A DNA stretch of 22,288 bases, from positions 1 to 22,288 of the IMG/VR virus record IMGVR_UViG_3300025732_000291. One strand, given 5' to 3'. Below are positions 1 to 8,500 of this stretch, one piece after another; positions within the stretch are counted from its first letter, which is position 1, and every line of letters starts with the position of its first letter. Source of the stretch: a virus. The translations under genes and the position numbers were made by a program. The notes beneath the pieces were generated by a model, which ran no database searches, was not told the DNA's origin, and saw only the letters and a program-made list of their open reading frames with translations.

Positions 1-1
1 A

Positions 2-817
2 AGTTGGACGTTTACTCCATCGACATTTCAGTATAATCCGTATTCAGTTCTTGTACTTTATGTTTATGACAATGCCGGAAATATAGGTGTAAGAAGTATT
101 GGTGTTTATAGAACAGTTAGTTATACACAAACTCCATTACCCGCAGGATTCCCTATATCGTTCACTACAGTTTGTCCTCCAATTTTAAACCAAGGACCTG
201 AACAATCTACGGTATCAATTGCTACGGGATATTATCAGTTCTCAATTATGAAATACTACAAGAATAATTCAACTGCTTGGAGTAATTCAACTAATGTAAT
301 GAGCCCTGAATACCTTTACAATATAGTACACGCTGGTGGAACTACTTGTGGAGCATCAAGTTTGTATATGAACTACAATTATTTAAAGAATAACGGTACT
401 TGTTTTTGGAGTTCATTACCTTATAGCAATACAAATGGTTGTTCATCTAGTATAATAACAAACGCAATGAAAAGCCAAGCTAATAGAAACAAAATATCCT
501 ACACAGGTAGAGAAATGGTTTATGTGTTAGATAAAGGTGCTACTAAAATAGCATTGTATAATAAAAAACCACTTGTGATTGTTGCAAGAATGGAAAACAC
601 AGCCTATAATTCAGGAGCAGGATTTGTGTGGAGTGCTTCAGATGGTACAAGTTTAGGTTCAACCGCACTTACAATTGTTGGATTTGATGATAGCAAGAAT
701 GCTTATAAATGTGCTACAACTTGGGGAACTGGAAAATGTGATGGTGGGTTCTTATGGGTTGATTATGATCATATGACTAGGATTGCCGCACAAGCTTGGT
801 ATATGAATATCCTATGA
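2..817 (+). CDS. Ig-like plus papain-fold (C1A-like) protein with a degenerate triad; 5' partial
   Basis: The reading frame is open from base 2, so the gene begins upstream; 271 codons are present. The first ~45 residues look like the end of an Ig-like beta domain (ends near VYDNAGN). From codon ~63 the order of motifs matches bacterial papain-like peptidases: NQGPEQST where active enzymes have NQGxxGSC, then SPEYLYN, a GGTTCG...YLKNNG stretch, STALTIVGFDD where enzymes have GHAxxxVGYDD, and ATTWGTG where enzymes have KNSWGTG. In this alignment the nucleophile Cys (codon 70), the His (codon 221) and the Asn (codon 239) are all Thr, while the oxyanion-hole Gln is kept. I infer a protein that keeps the fold but not the chemistry, perhaps a binding module of a secreted or virion protein. 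An alternative is that Cys in GGTTCG is functional, but it falls at a structural position of the family. An internal ATG at 248 is not needed as a start. Confidence 0.75.
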   Translation, partial: SWTFTPSTFQYNPYSVLVLYVYDNAGNIGVRSIGVYRTVSYTQTPLPAGFPISFTTVCPPILNQGPEQSTVSIATGYYQFSIMKYYKNNSTAWSNSTNVMSPEYLYNIVHAGGTTCGASSLYMNYNYLKNNGTCFWSSLPYSNTNGCSSSIITNAMKSQANRNKISYTGREMVYVLDKGATKIALYNKKPLVIVARMENTAYNSGAGFVWSASDGTSLGSTALTIVGFDDSKNAYKCATTWGTGKCDGGFLWVDYDHMTRIAAQAWYMNIL

Positions 818-873
818 GAAAATTTCTAAATAAACTAATGATAGCATTTTTTGAAACTATACAAATGTTTTAA
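814..873 (+). CDS. possible 19-residue small ORF
   Basis: An ATG overlaps the stop codon of the preceding gene in an ATGA junction and opens a frame of 19 codons, MRKFLNKLMIAFFETIQMF, that ends just before the hairpin terminator at 879. The product would be a short basic, hydrophobic peptide. The coupling position and the tidy placement before the terminator favour translation. The length, the lack of any recognised family and the high AT content mean it could be chance. Two other places in the window open with the same Met-Arg-Lys codons (1745 and 2648). Confidence 0.25.
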   Translation: MRKFLNKLMIAFFETIQMF

Positions 874-878
874 TCACG

Positions 879-914
879 ATATCCCTCACTTTGCGGTGGG
901 GGATATTTTTTATT
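879..914 (+). terminator. intrinsic terminator
   Basis: An 11-bp stem, ATATCCCTCAC at 879-889 paired with GTGGGGGATAT at 896-906 (one T-G wobble), has a 6-base loop and runs straight into a T-rich tail (TTTTTATTTT, ~905-914). It is the most GC-rich and most convincing hairpin in the window. It separates the papain-fold gene and the small ORF from the first metalloprotease gene. Confidence 0.8.
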
Positions 915-923
915 TTGACCAAT

Positions 924-1724
924 ATGAAAAACCTATTAACAATACTAGCCATACTCTTTACGATATCGTGTAGTAAAGATATAAACCAAGCTCCAACAAT
1001 TAATCCACAACCTAAATTACAGGTGTGTGATATTCCATTTTTACCTGATACAGCAGGAATATTATCAAATACTCAGTATGATTTAGAAGTACAACCAGTA
1101 GATAACTCTCTTCCACCAATCGGACTAATTTATGTAGAGTATCGTTCAACCCGAATAGTATCACCTTATTGGAATGGTGGAGTTCCATTCACCACGAAGC
1201 AAGTAATATTTGATTCTACCACAATAAATTATTTACCTATGTTTGCTAATGTAATATATGGTAGATGGAGAGTCCGATTTACAACTGATAGTGCTTATAT
1301 GGTTAGTTTTACCGGATATAAAGACACAGTGCATATAGTGTCTAATATGATACTTTCAGATGGAGCAACTACGGAAACAAATTTGTTATCGTATGCAAGT
1401 GGAGTAGCGTTCATAAATGGGTTATTTTACCCCACAGTAAATCACGGATTTGTATTTGCTAACATATTTCCAAACACAAGATATAAGAAACTAGATATAG
1501 GGTCAATATTAGTACATGAATCCGGTCACATGATTGGCTTATCACATCAAAGCGAATACGATGCTAATTGTGTTAAAATAAACGAATACCGATATGGTAC
1601 TTTTATGGGCAATCCCTTTTATCCGAATCGAGGTAAGTGGTATGTTGGTCCATCAAATAGAGGTTGTTCTATAATTCAAGACGATACATTAAGTTTGACA
1701 ACATCACTGGGTAAAATAAGATAA
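924..1724 (+). CDS. metzincin-type zinc metalloprotease lipoprotein (copy 1)
   Basis: The 266-residue product starts with a lipoprotein signal: a Lys-Asn n-region, a hydrophobic core and a lipobox ending FTISC with Cys16 as the lipidation site, followed by SKD. Residues 198-208 read HESGHMIGLSH, a complete HExxHxxGxxH motif (His198, Glu199, His202, His208), and Met228 in TFMGN is a plausible Met-turn. This predicts a zinc endopeptidase tethered to the cell envelope, resembling the Bacteroidota metzincins annotated as dual-action HEIGH or M57-like peptidases. Two Cys after the motif are shared with copy 2 and may form a disulfide. I chose ATG 924: an earlier in-frame TTG at 891 lies inside the terminator hairpin and would spoil the signal peptide. 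Substrate unknown. Tail genes downstream suggest a phage-encoded envelope function, which is inference. Confidence 0.85.
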   Translation: MKNLLTILAILFTISCSKDINQAPTINPQPKLQVCDIPFLPDTAGILSNTQYDLEVQPVDNSLPPIGLIYVEYRSTRIVSPYWNGGVPFTTKQVIFDSTTINYLPMFANVIYGRWRVRFTTDSAYMVSFTGYKDTVHIVSNMILSDGATTETNLLSYASGVAFINGLFYPTVNHGFVFANIFPNTRYKKLDIGSILVHESGHMIGLSHQSEYDANCVKINEYRYGTFMGNPFYPNRGKWYVGPSNRGCSIIQDDTLSLTTSLGKIR

Positions 1725-1785
1725 TCAAAATATTATATAGTATTATGAGAAAAACATTTGACATACAAAATTAAACCCCACACCT

Positions 1786-2607
1786 ATGAAACTAAAAACA
1801 CTCTTATTAGCAATTGCTGTATTGATATCAATCCTATTCGCATGCACTACTAAACAAACCGAAGAAATTCAACAAGTCAATAGACCTGTTTTGGAAATAT
1901 GTGATGTACCAATCTCAACTGATTCATCATATGGTAGAGGTATTTTGACTGCTGCTATTCCTGATGATGCTGAACTTTATCCACTAGTTGATTTAAATAG
2001 TGATTATTGGAATGGATTGGTATGGATTAAAATAACCCCAACAACTATAAACACTCCTTATTGGAATCAGGGTAGAACTTTCACTACGAAGCAGGTCATA
2101 TACGATACAAATCTGATAAGAAAATTCATCTATCATTGTGATAGAGCATATTTTTATTGGCGTATAAAGTTCACTGCGGACTCTACTGAGTATGCTAATT
2201 ACACTGGTAATAAAGTAATTATGCACGCTGTATCAAGTATAGTAAGTACAGCAGGAACAGGAGATAACTCATTATATCCAGGTGTAGGAGGTATTGCCTA
2301 CGTTGGAAGTCTATTTTGGTCAGACCCTTTATTAGACGATGCCTTTGTATTCGCAGACCTATACTTCTATAACATAGATAAAATATCTACAATCATTCAC
2401 GAAACCGGCCACACTATCGGACTTAGACACCAAAAGGTTTACGATACATTGTGTTCTCGGATATATGAATACCGGCCAGGTTGTTATATGGGTAATTCCT
2501 TGTTCCCAAATCGGGGAGGGTGGATTATTGGACTAAGTCAAACTTGTACAACAATCCAAGACGATACTCTATTACTCAATAACGCTTTAGGTAAAAGATA
2601 TAGATAA
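1786..2607 (+). CDS. metzincin-type zinc metalloprotease lipoprotein (copy 2)
   Basis: This 273-residue product is a paralogue of the preceding gene, 61 bases downstream of it. It has its own lipoprotein signal (hydrophobic run ending ILFAC, Cys20). It also has its own intact zinc motif HETGHTIGLRH at residues 205-215 (His205, Glu206, His209, His215) and Met235 in CYMGN as a likely Met-turn, at the same 20-residue distance from the third His as in copy 1. Shared blocks include FTTKQVI, a TxDS segment, NxxFPNRG and IQDDTL near the C terminus. Overall divergence is large, so the duplication is old or the copies came in separately. Both active sites are complete, which argues that both are used, perhaps on different substrates. 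It is probably an envelope-anchored protease, and no substrate can be named. No Shine-Dalgarno sequence precedes the ATG. Confidence 0.85.
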   Translation: MKLKTLLLAIAVLISILFACTTKQTEEIQQVNRPVLEICDVPISTDSSYGRGILTAAIPDDAELYPLVDLNSDYWNGLVWIKITPTTINTPYWNQGRTFTTKQVIYDTNLIRKFIYHCDRAYFYWRIKFTADSTEYANYTGNKVIMHAVSSIVSTAGTGDNSLYPGVGGIAYVGSLFWSDPLLDDAFVFADLYFYNIDKISTIIHETGHTIGLRHQKVYDTLCSRIYEYRPGCYMGNSLFPNRGGWIIGLSQTCTTIQDDTLLLNNALGKRYR

Positions 2608-2647
2608 TTTATTTACTATAAAACTTCATTTACTTATAATATATTTT

Positions 2648-3175
2648 ATGAGAAAAACTCAAAAAATAAGTAAAGTAAATGTGGACAGAATGTATCCATT
2701 TTTATGTACAAAATTTCAAATTTTTTTTAATTATAATACTAACAATTACGATAACGATACAAAAGAGTACATAGTCGATCAAGATCTGATTGATTATTCA
2801 TATATGGCTAATAAAACTCCACCCACACTAATACCATTATTTCATAAAATACTTAAACCCTCACCACCCATAAAAAATCCATTTTTAAGATTCTTTAAAA
2901 GAATACGACTATATTTTAAATATGAAAAATTTTTTTTAAAAAACATAGATCCAAGTCTTATTAGAATAGGAGAACAAATGATTTTAAAAAAAGATAAGAG
3001 AAAATGGGTATTTAAAGAGATAATCGTAAAAAGAACGGAAAATGGGGTTGTGTCAATAAATAACCCTAATATTTTTTGGACTAATGAAGAGTTTAAATAT
3101 TTAAGAGGTGAAAAAATAAAATCTAATGAATATATGAATTGTGAATTCAATAATTATAAACCGACTTCACTTTAA
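2648..3175 (+). CDS. small basic protein of unknown function
   Basis: The 175-residue product is rich in Lys, Arg, Phe and Tyr, with a strongly basic middle (LRFFKRIRLYFKYEKFF, ~residues 79-95). There is no signal peptide and I recognise no family. The DNA is much more AT-rich than the protease genes just upstream. It contains two T8 tracts (2721-2728 and 2930-2937) and an A7 tract near 2986, which are places where slippage could break the frame. The gene sits alone between the proteases and the baseplate block, with short AT-rich gaps on each side and no Shine-Dalgarno sequence. A long antisense frame covers part of it, but the + frame runs from a clean ATG to a stop without gaps in spacing, so I prefer it. 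It could be a DNA-, RNA- or membrane-binding phage protein; no function is assigned. Confidence 0.6.
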   Translation: MRKTQKISKVNVDRMYPFLCTKFQIFFNYNTNNYDNDTKEYIVDQDLIDYSYMANKTPPTLIPLFHKILKPSPPIKNPFLRFFKRIRLYFKYEKFFLKNIDPSLIRIGEQMILKKDKRKWVFKEIIVKRTENGVVSINNPNIFWTNEEFKYLRGEKIKSNEYMNCEFNNYKPTSL

Positions 3176-3195
3176 TTAAATTTTTATATTCACCA

Positions 3196-3203
3196 TATTT
3201 ATA
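3196..3203 (+). promoter_or_regulatory. TATTTATA motif in the gap before the gp25-like gene
   Basis: The octamer TATTTATA ends 3 bases before the ATG. The same octamer occurs in the gaps before 5553 and 13087. It is too close to this ATG to be a promoter for it unless the message is leaderless, so its role is uncertain. Confidence 0.2.
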
Positions 3204-3206
3204 CGT

Positions 3207-3662
3207 ATGGCAGCAACTTATGGAATAGATTATCCGTTTAGAAATAGTAAGAAGGGTGATTTTTTAAGAATGACAGAAACACCCGAAAAAGAAGTTAGAG
3301 CGGATCTTATTCATCTTTTATTGACTAGAAAAGGAAGTAGATATTATCTACCCGATTTTGGTACAAGGTTATATGAATTTATTTTTGAACAGAATGATAC
3401 TATAACCCATCAATTAATGGAAGATGAAATAAGAAATTCAATAAAAAAATATATCCCAAACTTAGATATAAATTCAATAACGATTAAATCACTTGAATTA
3501 GAACAAGATACAAGAGAACATGTCGTTGGAGAAGATAATGATGAGAGATTATATCGTTTAACTTCTACCGCAGCAAAACCATATACTGCGAGAGTTACGA
3601 TTGATTATACAGTAAATAACGGAACATTTTCAACATCTGATTTTGTTATAATTAATATATAA
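3207..3662 (+). CDS. gp25: gp25-like baseplate wedge protein
   Basis: This 151-residue product has the hallmarks of the GPW/gp25 family, a small wedge component found in contractile phage tails, type VI secretion and related injection systems. It opens with YGIDYPFRNS. Residues 38-52, LLTRKGSRYYLPDFG, match the family core (L-T-x-x-G-x-R-x-x-P-x-F-G). An IFEQND segment and then a helical region (EIRNSIKKYIP) follow. The family protein usually runs to 110-150 residues, so the length fits. It acts in the baseplate, where it binds the gp6-like wedge protein and anchors the first sheath ring. That partner is encoded immediately downstream: its ATG begins 1 base after this stop codon, so the two are almost certainly co-translated. 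A string of Lys residues near the start and a Glu/Asp-rich loop near residue 110 are not family features. Confidence 0.9.
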   Translation: MAATYGIDYPFRNSKKGDFLRMTETPEKEVRADLIHLLLTRKGSRYYLPDFGTRLYEFIFEQNDTITHQLMEDEIRNSIKKYIPNLDINSITIKSLELEQDTREHVVGEDNDERLYRLTSTAAKPYTARVTIDYTVNNGTFSTSDFVIINI

Positions 3663-3663
3663 A

Positions 3664-5496
3664 ATGGCTAAAAAACTATCATACGCAACTCGAGATTTTG
3701 CAGGTTTACGTGAGGAGTTAGTCAATATGACTAAAGAATATTATCCGGACCTAATAAAGAATTTTAATGACGCGTCAATATATTCTGTTTTACTTGATTT
3801 AAACGCCGCTATAGGTGATAATTTACATTACCATATTGATAGAGTTTGGCAAGAAACTATGTTGGATTATGCTCAACAAAGACAATCATTGTTTTTTATT
3901 GCAAAAACTTATGGTATGAGATTACCAGGAAACAGACCTTCAGTTTCTTTATGTGATTTTTCTATAAATGTACCTGTAAGGGGTGATAAAGAAGATGAAA
4001 GATATGAGGGTATTATAAAAATTGGTGCACAAATTTCTGGTGGGGGTCAAATTTTTGAAACAATTAATGACATTGATTTTTCCTCCCCATTCAATGATAG
4101 AGGTGAACCAAACAGATTAAAAATACCAAATTTCGATGGTAATAATCAATTAATATCATATACAATAACAAAGAGAGAACCTGTTGTAAATGGTGTTACT
4201 AGAATTTACAGAAGAGTGATAACAGAAATTGATCAAAAACCATTTTTAAAATTATATTTACCTGAACAAAATGTTTTAGGTGTAACCGCTGTGATTCACA
4301 AAGAAGGTACAGGTTTTGGGTCAAATCCAACAAACGCTGAATTTGAAAATACTACAAATAAATGGTATGAAGTAAAATCATTAATACAAGATAAAGTTTT
4401 TATTCCCGACCCTACAAGTGTTTCAGACAGAGATAATTTTAGAGCCGGTAATTATATTCCTGTTGACAAAAAATTTGTCACTGAATTTACACCAGAAGGA
4501 TATTTTTCTTTGACTTTTGGATCTGGAAATGTTGATCCTATGGAAAATTTAGATCAATATATGACAGGTAGTTTAAGGGTAAATTTATCGACTTATTTAA
4601 ATAACATATCGTTAGGTATGATACCAAAAGTCGGAACAACATTATTTGTTAAATATAGAATTGGAGGAGGAAGAGATTCGAATTTAGGTGTAAATGTTAT
4701 TACAAGTATTGATGATGTAGAATTTAATGTTAATGGTCCAAATTCATTAATTAACACACAGGTAATAAATTCTTTAAGAGTTACTAATGTCACACCAGCA
4801 ATAGGTGGGGCGAATCAACCAACCGTAGATGAGATAAGAAATATGGTGGCATATAATTTTGCTGCCCAAAATAGGGCAGTTACATTAAATGACTACAAAT
4901 CAATGATTGAAACTATGCCATCTATTTATGGTGCACCTGCGAAAGTGAATGTGATGGAAGAGGATAATAAGGTTAGAATTAAATTATTATCATATGATGA
5001 CCAAGGTAATTTAACCGATATCGTTTCAGAAACACTTAAAAATAACATTTTAAATTACTTATCCGAATATAGAATGTTAAATGATTATTTGGATATTGTT
5101 AGTGGTGAGGTTATCGATTTAGGATTTGAAATTGATTTGATTATTGATAAGAATGGTGATCAAACTGACATTATATCAAATACAATTAATAACGTTATTT
5201 CATATTGTAATATAGATAAGAGAAAAATGGGTGATCCATTATTTTTGGGAGATTTGTTCAAAGAAATAGGAAACGAATCGGGAGTTATAAATGTTGTTGA
5301 GATCAGAGTTTATAGTTTAACTGGTGGACAATATTCACTATCTGAACCATCTCAAGCGTATAAAGATCCTGCAACTAAGGAAATATTACAATCTGATATG
5401 ACGGTCTTTATGAAACCAAACCAAATATTCCAAATTAGATTTCCAAATAGAGATATTAAGGTAAGAACAAAAACTCTCACAACGACTACATATTAA
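3664..5496 (+). CDS. gp6: gp6-like / baseplate J-like wedge protein
   Basis: The 610-residue product fits the gp6/baseplate-J family, the structural core of the baseplate wedge ring. The N-terminal region (FAGLREELVNMTKEYYPDL, then a run with IGDNLHYHIDRVWQE) resembles gp6 proteins of large myoviruses. From residue ~378 it carries the classic J signature: an IGGANQPTVDEIR segment followed by AAQNRAVTLNDYKSM. The C-terminal part alternates beta strands and helices (DIVSGEVIDLGFEIDL; GDPLFLGDLFKEIG), typical of the wedge dimerisation region. Its length is close to T4 gp6 (about 660). In the assembled tail it should bind the gp25-like protein encoded just upstream and form the dome or ring around the tail hub. 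A 56-base AT-rich gap follows, so the next gene begins a new translational block. Confidence 0.88.
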   Translation: MAKKLSYATRDFAGLREELVNMTKEYYPDLIKNFNDASIYSVLLDLNAAIGDNLHYHIDRVWQETMLDYAQQRQSLFFIAKTYGMRLPGNRPSVSLCDFSINVPVRGDKEDERYEGIIKIGAQISGGGQIFETINDIDFSSPFNDRGEPNRLKIPNFDGNNQLISYTITKREPVVNGVTRIYRRVITEIDQKPFLKLYLPEQNVLGVTAVIHKEGTGFGSNPTNAEFENTTNKWYEVKSLIQDKVFIPDPTSVSDRDNFRAGNYIPVDKKFVTEFTPEGYFSLTFGSGNVDPMENLDQYMTGSLRVNLSTYLNNISLGMIPKVGTTLFVKYRIGGGRDSNLGVNVITSIDDVEFNVNGPNSLINTQVINSLRVTNVTPAIGGANQPTVDEIRNMVAYNFAAQNRAVTLNDYKSMIETMPSIYGAPAKVNVMEEDNKVRIKLLSYDDQGNLTDIVSETLKNNILNYLSEYRMLNDYLDIVSGEVIDLGFEIDLIIDKNGDQTDIISNTINNVISYCNIDKRKMGDPLFLGDLFKEIGNESGVINVVEIRVYSLTGGQYSLSEPSQAYKDPATKEILQSDMTVFMKPNQIFQIRFPNRDIKVRTKTLTTTTY

Positions 5497-5501
5497 AATC
5501 T

Positions 5502-5525
5502 ATTTTCTTTATATTAATAGAAAAT
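5502..5525 (+). other. AT-rich inverted repeat in the gap after the gp6-like gene
   Basis: ATTTTCT at 5502-5508 is perfectly complementary to AGAAAAT at 5519-5525 across a 10-base loop. It begins 5 bases after the gp6-like stop codon. No T tract follows, so it is a weak terminator or RNA-processing candidate at best. Confidence 0.25.
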
Positions 5526-5536
5526 CATACTCTTTC

Positions 5537-5544
5537 TATTTATA
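5537..5544 (+). promoter_or_regulatory. TATTTATA motif in the gap before the 1326-residue protein gene
   Basis: Second gap copy of the octamer TATTTATA, here 8 bases before the ATG and flanked by a 5-bp TTTCT/AGAAA pairing. Role uncertain. Confidence 0.2.
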
Positions 5545-5552
5545 TAAGAAAT

Positions 5553-8500
5553 ATGCAAAAGCACAGAATTTATACTGATATTGGTAAGGATCAAAAAATT
5601 ACAGTTGAGATTAAACAAGAATACGATATTCTTGAGATTTTATCATTGAAATTTACACAAGAAGATTTATATTCATCATTTTGTGGTGACTATGGTGTTG
5701 TAGTTGGAAGAATTACAGCAAACAATGGTTATGGTGTACCAAATGCTAGGGTTTCTATCTTTATTCCATTATCAGATAATGATGTTGATGATCCAGTAAT
5801 TTCATCATTATATCCATATAAAAATATAAATGATAAAAATGATGAGAATTATAGATATAATCTATTGCCAGCTAGAAAACAACATGGAGGACATACACCA
5901 ACAGGAACATTTTTTGATCAATTAGATATTACAACTAGAGAAGAAGTTTTAGAAGTATTTGATAAATACTACAAATATACAGTTAAAACAAATGCATCAG
6001 GTGATTTTATGATATGGGGAGTACCACTTGGTGATCAAACAATTCACGTTGATGTTGATTTATCAGATATAGGATGTTTTTCTCTTAGACCTGATGATTT
6101 TTTTAGATTAGGATATGGGGTAGATCAATTTGATACAACATATTCTTTTAAATCAAGTAGTGATTTAGATTCTTTACCACAAATAATTTCTTTTAGAAAA
6201 ACTATAGAAGTATATCCATTTTGGGGTAATTTGGATATATGTGAAATAGGAATATCAAGAGTGGATTTTGATTTATCAGATGCTGGTGTTAATATTCAAC
6301 CTGTTGCATATATTATAGGTGGAACATTTACCGAAGGTGGAAAACATACAATTAATAAAAATTGTAGACCAAGAAGGAAAATGGGTAGAAAATGTTCTCT
6401 CATAACACAAACAGGTCTCGTTGAGAAAATTAGATTTACTCCAAAAATTGATACCAACAATCGACCAATTTTAGAAGAAGTTTTACCGTATGAGGATATA
6501 GATGAGGACGGTTCATTCATTTTTCCTGTAGAAATGAATATGGATTATTTAATAACAAATGAATTTGGTGAGAATGAATATAGTAATGACCCAAATAAAG
6601 GTATTCCAACAAGTGGAATATATCGATTTAGGTTTTCACTTAAAAATGGTTCACTAGGAAAAAAGAGGACAGTTGGTAGTTATTTAGTCCCAAATATAAA
6701 AGAATATTTAAATGATAGCACAAAATCTTATGCTTGGTCTTTAAATTTTGAAGATTATCCACAAGATGCACAATCAGAAATTTTAAACAATATTAATGGT
6801 TTTTATTATCCTCAAGATTATTTTTATAGGTTTTCATATAACAAAGTTTACACGATATCATCATTTCAACAGGCAACTTTTAAAGATAATTTTTTACCAA
6901 GACCAAGTTTTCATTCAATAAAAGAAATTTTACCACCTGAAGAAGAAGATTGTTCTGATAGTGTTAATCCCTTTCCTATAAATTTTGGTTATAGAAATTG
7001 GACTTTTAATTTATTGATATCAGAAATTTTATTATTTGTAGAACACGTACTTAATATAGTAAAATTAGGATTTATGAATACCCTTATTAGGGTAATCATA
7101 ACAGTCGGATGTGCGATAGATGTGCGTCCAATTAGAAAAGTTGCCGCATCATTTAAAAGATTTGGTTTTGATATGATGGAAAGTGGTCAAAAAAAATTAT
7201 ATCTATTAAGTTATCCTGATTGTGATGAATGTACTGGTGAAGATGAATTATCTAGTTATCCGAGCGATCAAATGGGTGAATCATCTGTACCGAAAGAATA
7301 TTGTACAGTTGGTACATTAACAATTAAAAGAACATCATCTTCTACTAGTAATACATATACAAATGGAGTTAACGCAAATATTTCGGTTAGTTTTAGTTTA
7401 TCAACTAATGGTGATTGTGTATCGTGCAGTGAAATCGGATTTATTCAAGCATCAGGATTTATTTGGGATGATTTTGTAACATATCAAACACAATATGTTT
7501 TATTATCTGATAGAGTTGATGGTCCTATTGTTTTAAGTGGAACATCATCATCATATATAAGTGGATCAATTGGAAGTGAAACATTTTATGATGCAGATGA
7601 AGTTATATCTGATAATTTAACATATAATTTTGACATATATTATTATTTTACTTCGACTGCACAAACAACACCTACAAGCTGTGCAGTAGTGACATCTGCT
7701 GCACCAATTACTACATTATTAGAAGAAGGTTGTAATATTTATGATACCCCATATAATGAAAACAATTGTTCATTATATGTTCTTACAACAGGAACGACTA
7801 TGGATCCTGATACACCAGGATTTGGAGATTCCCCATACGGAGTATGGGGAGATGGTACTGGCAGTGCTTATGTTAGTGCCACAGCAAGGGCAGGTTGTCA
7901 AGATATTATTGGTACAGTTATATCTGATTTGGGATCATATTCATATTGTACGTCATCTAAAAAAGGAACGCCAGATATATTTTATTTTTCAAATAACTCA
8001 AGATCGTATCCATTACCAAAAGAATGGCAAGGAAATAGAATAAAACAAACAAAATCAGGAATGTCAGAATTTAGAGACGGTGTTTTTTATATCGTTCCTG
8101 GATCACAGACAAATCCAAGGTTAATGCAAATATTACGTGAATATCGTGTTCGTAAAAGAGTTACGAAATTATTTTGTGGTGGAATTGTTAATTATGTTTT
8201 TATGGATAATTGGTTATCCGGATCGTTTTATTTTTTTCCATTTAAAGCGAAAAAAGGAAAATATTGTTCAAATATTGTTAGATACATACAAAATCATGAT
8301 ACCTACTATTATAGGTCAACTTTATATGATAGTACTTCAAATAGTTGGGGATTACCTATGTCAATATTTTCAGGTACAAGTACTAACACAAAATTAAGAA
8401 TAGGAAGACCAACTACTTTTGTTGACTTAGGTCCAAGAGATGAATTTATAAAAGAAATCTGTACTGATCCATCATTAGATGTAAATTGTTCGGTGTCAAG

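Noticed and set aside
891-923. Upstream TTG start for the first metalloprotease
   Set aside because: It lies within the terminator hairpin and would put charged and aromatic residues in front of a good lipoprotein signal. ATG 924 is the better start.
1993-3150. Minus-strand frames over the second protease and the 2648 gene
   Set aside because: They lie antisense to better-supported genes and have no family motif, and all neighbouring genes are on the + strand.
7078-7095. TACCCTTATTAGGGTA pairing as a terminator
   Set aside because: The stem is only about 5 bp, lies inside the 1326-residue gene and has no T tract.
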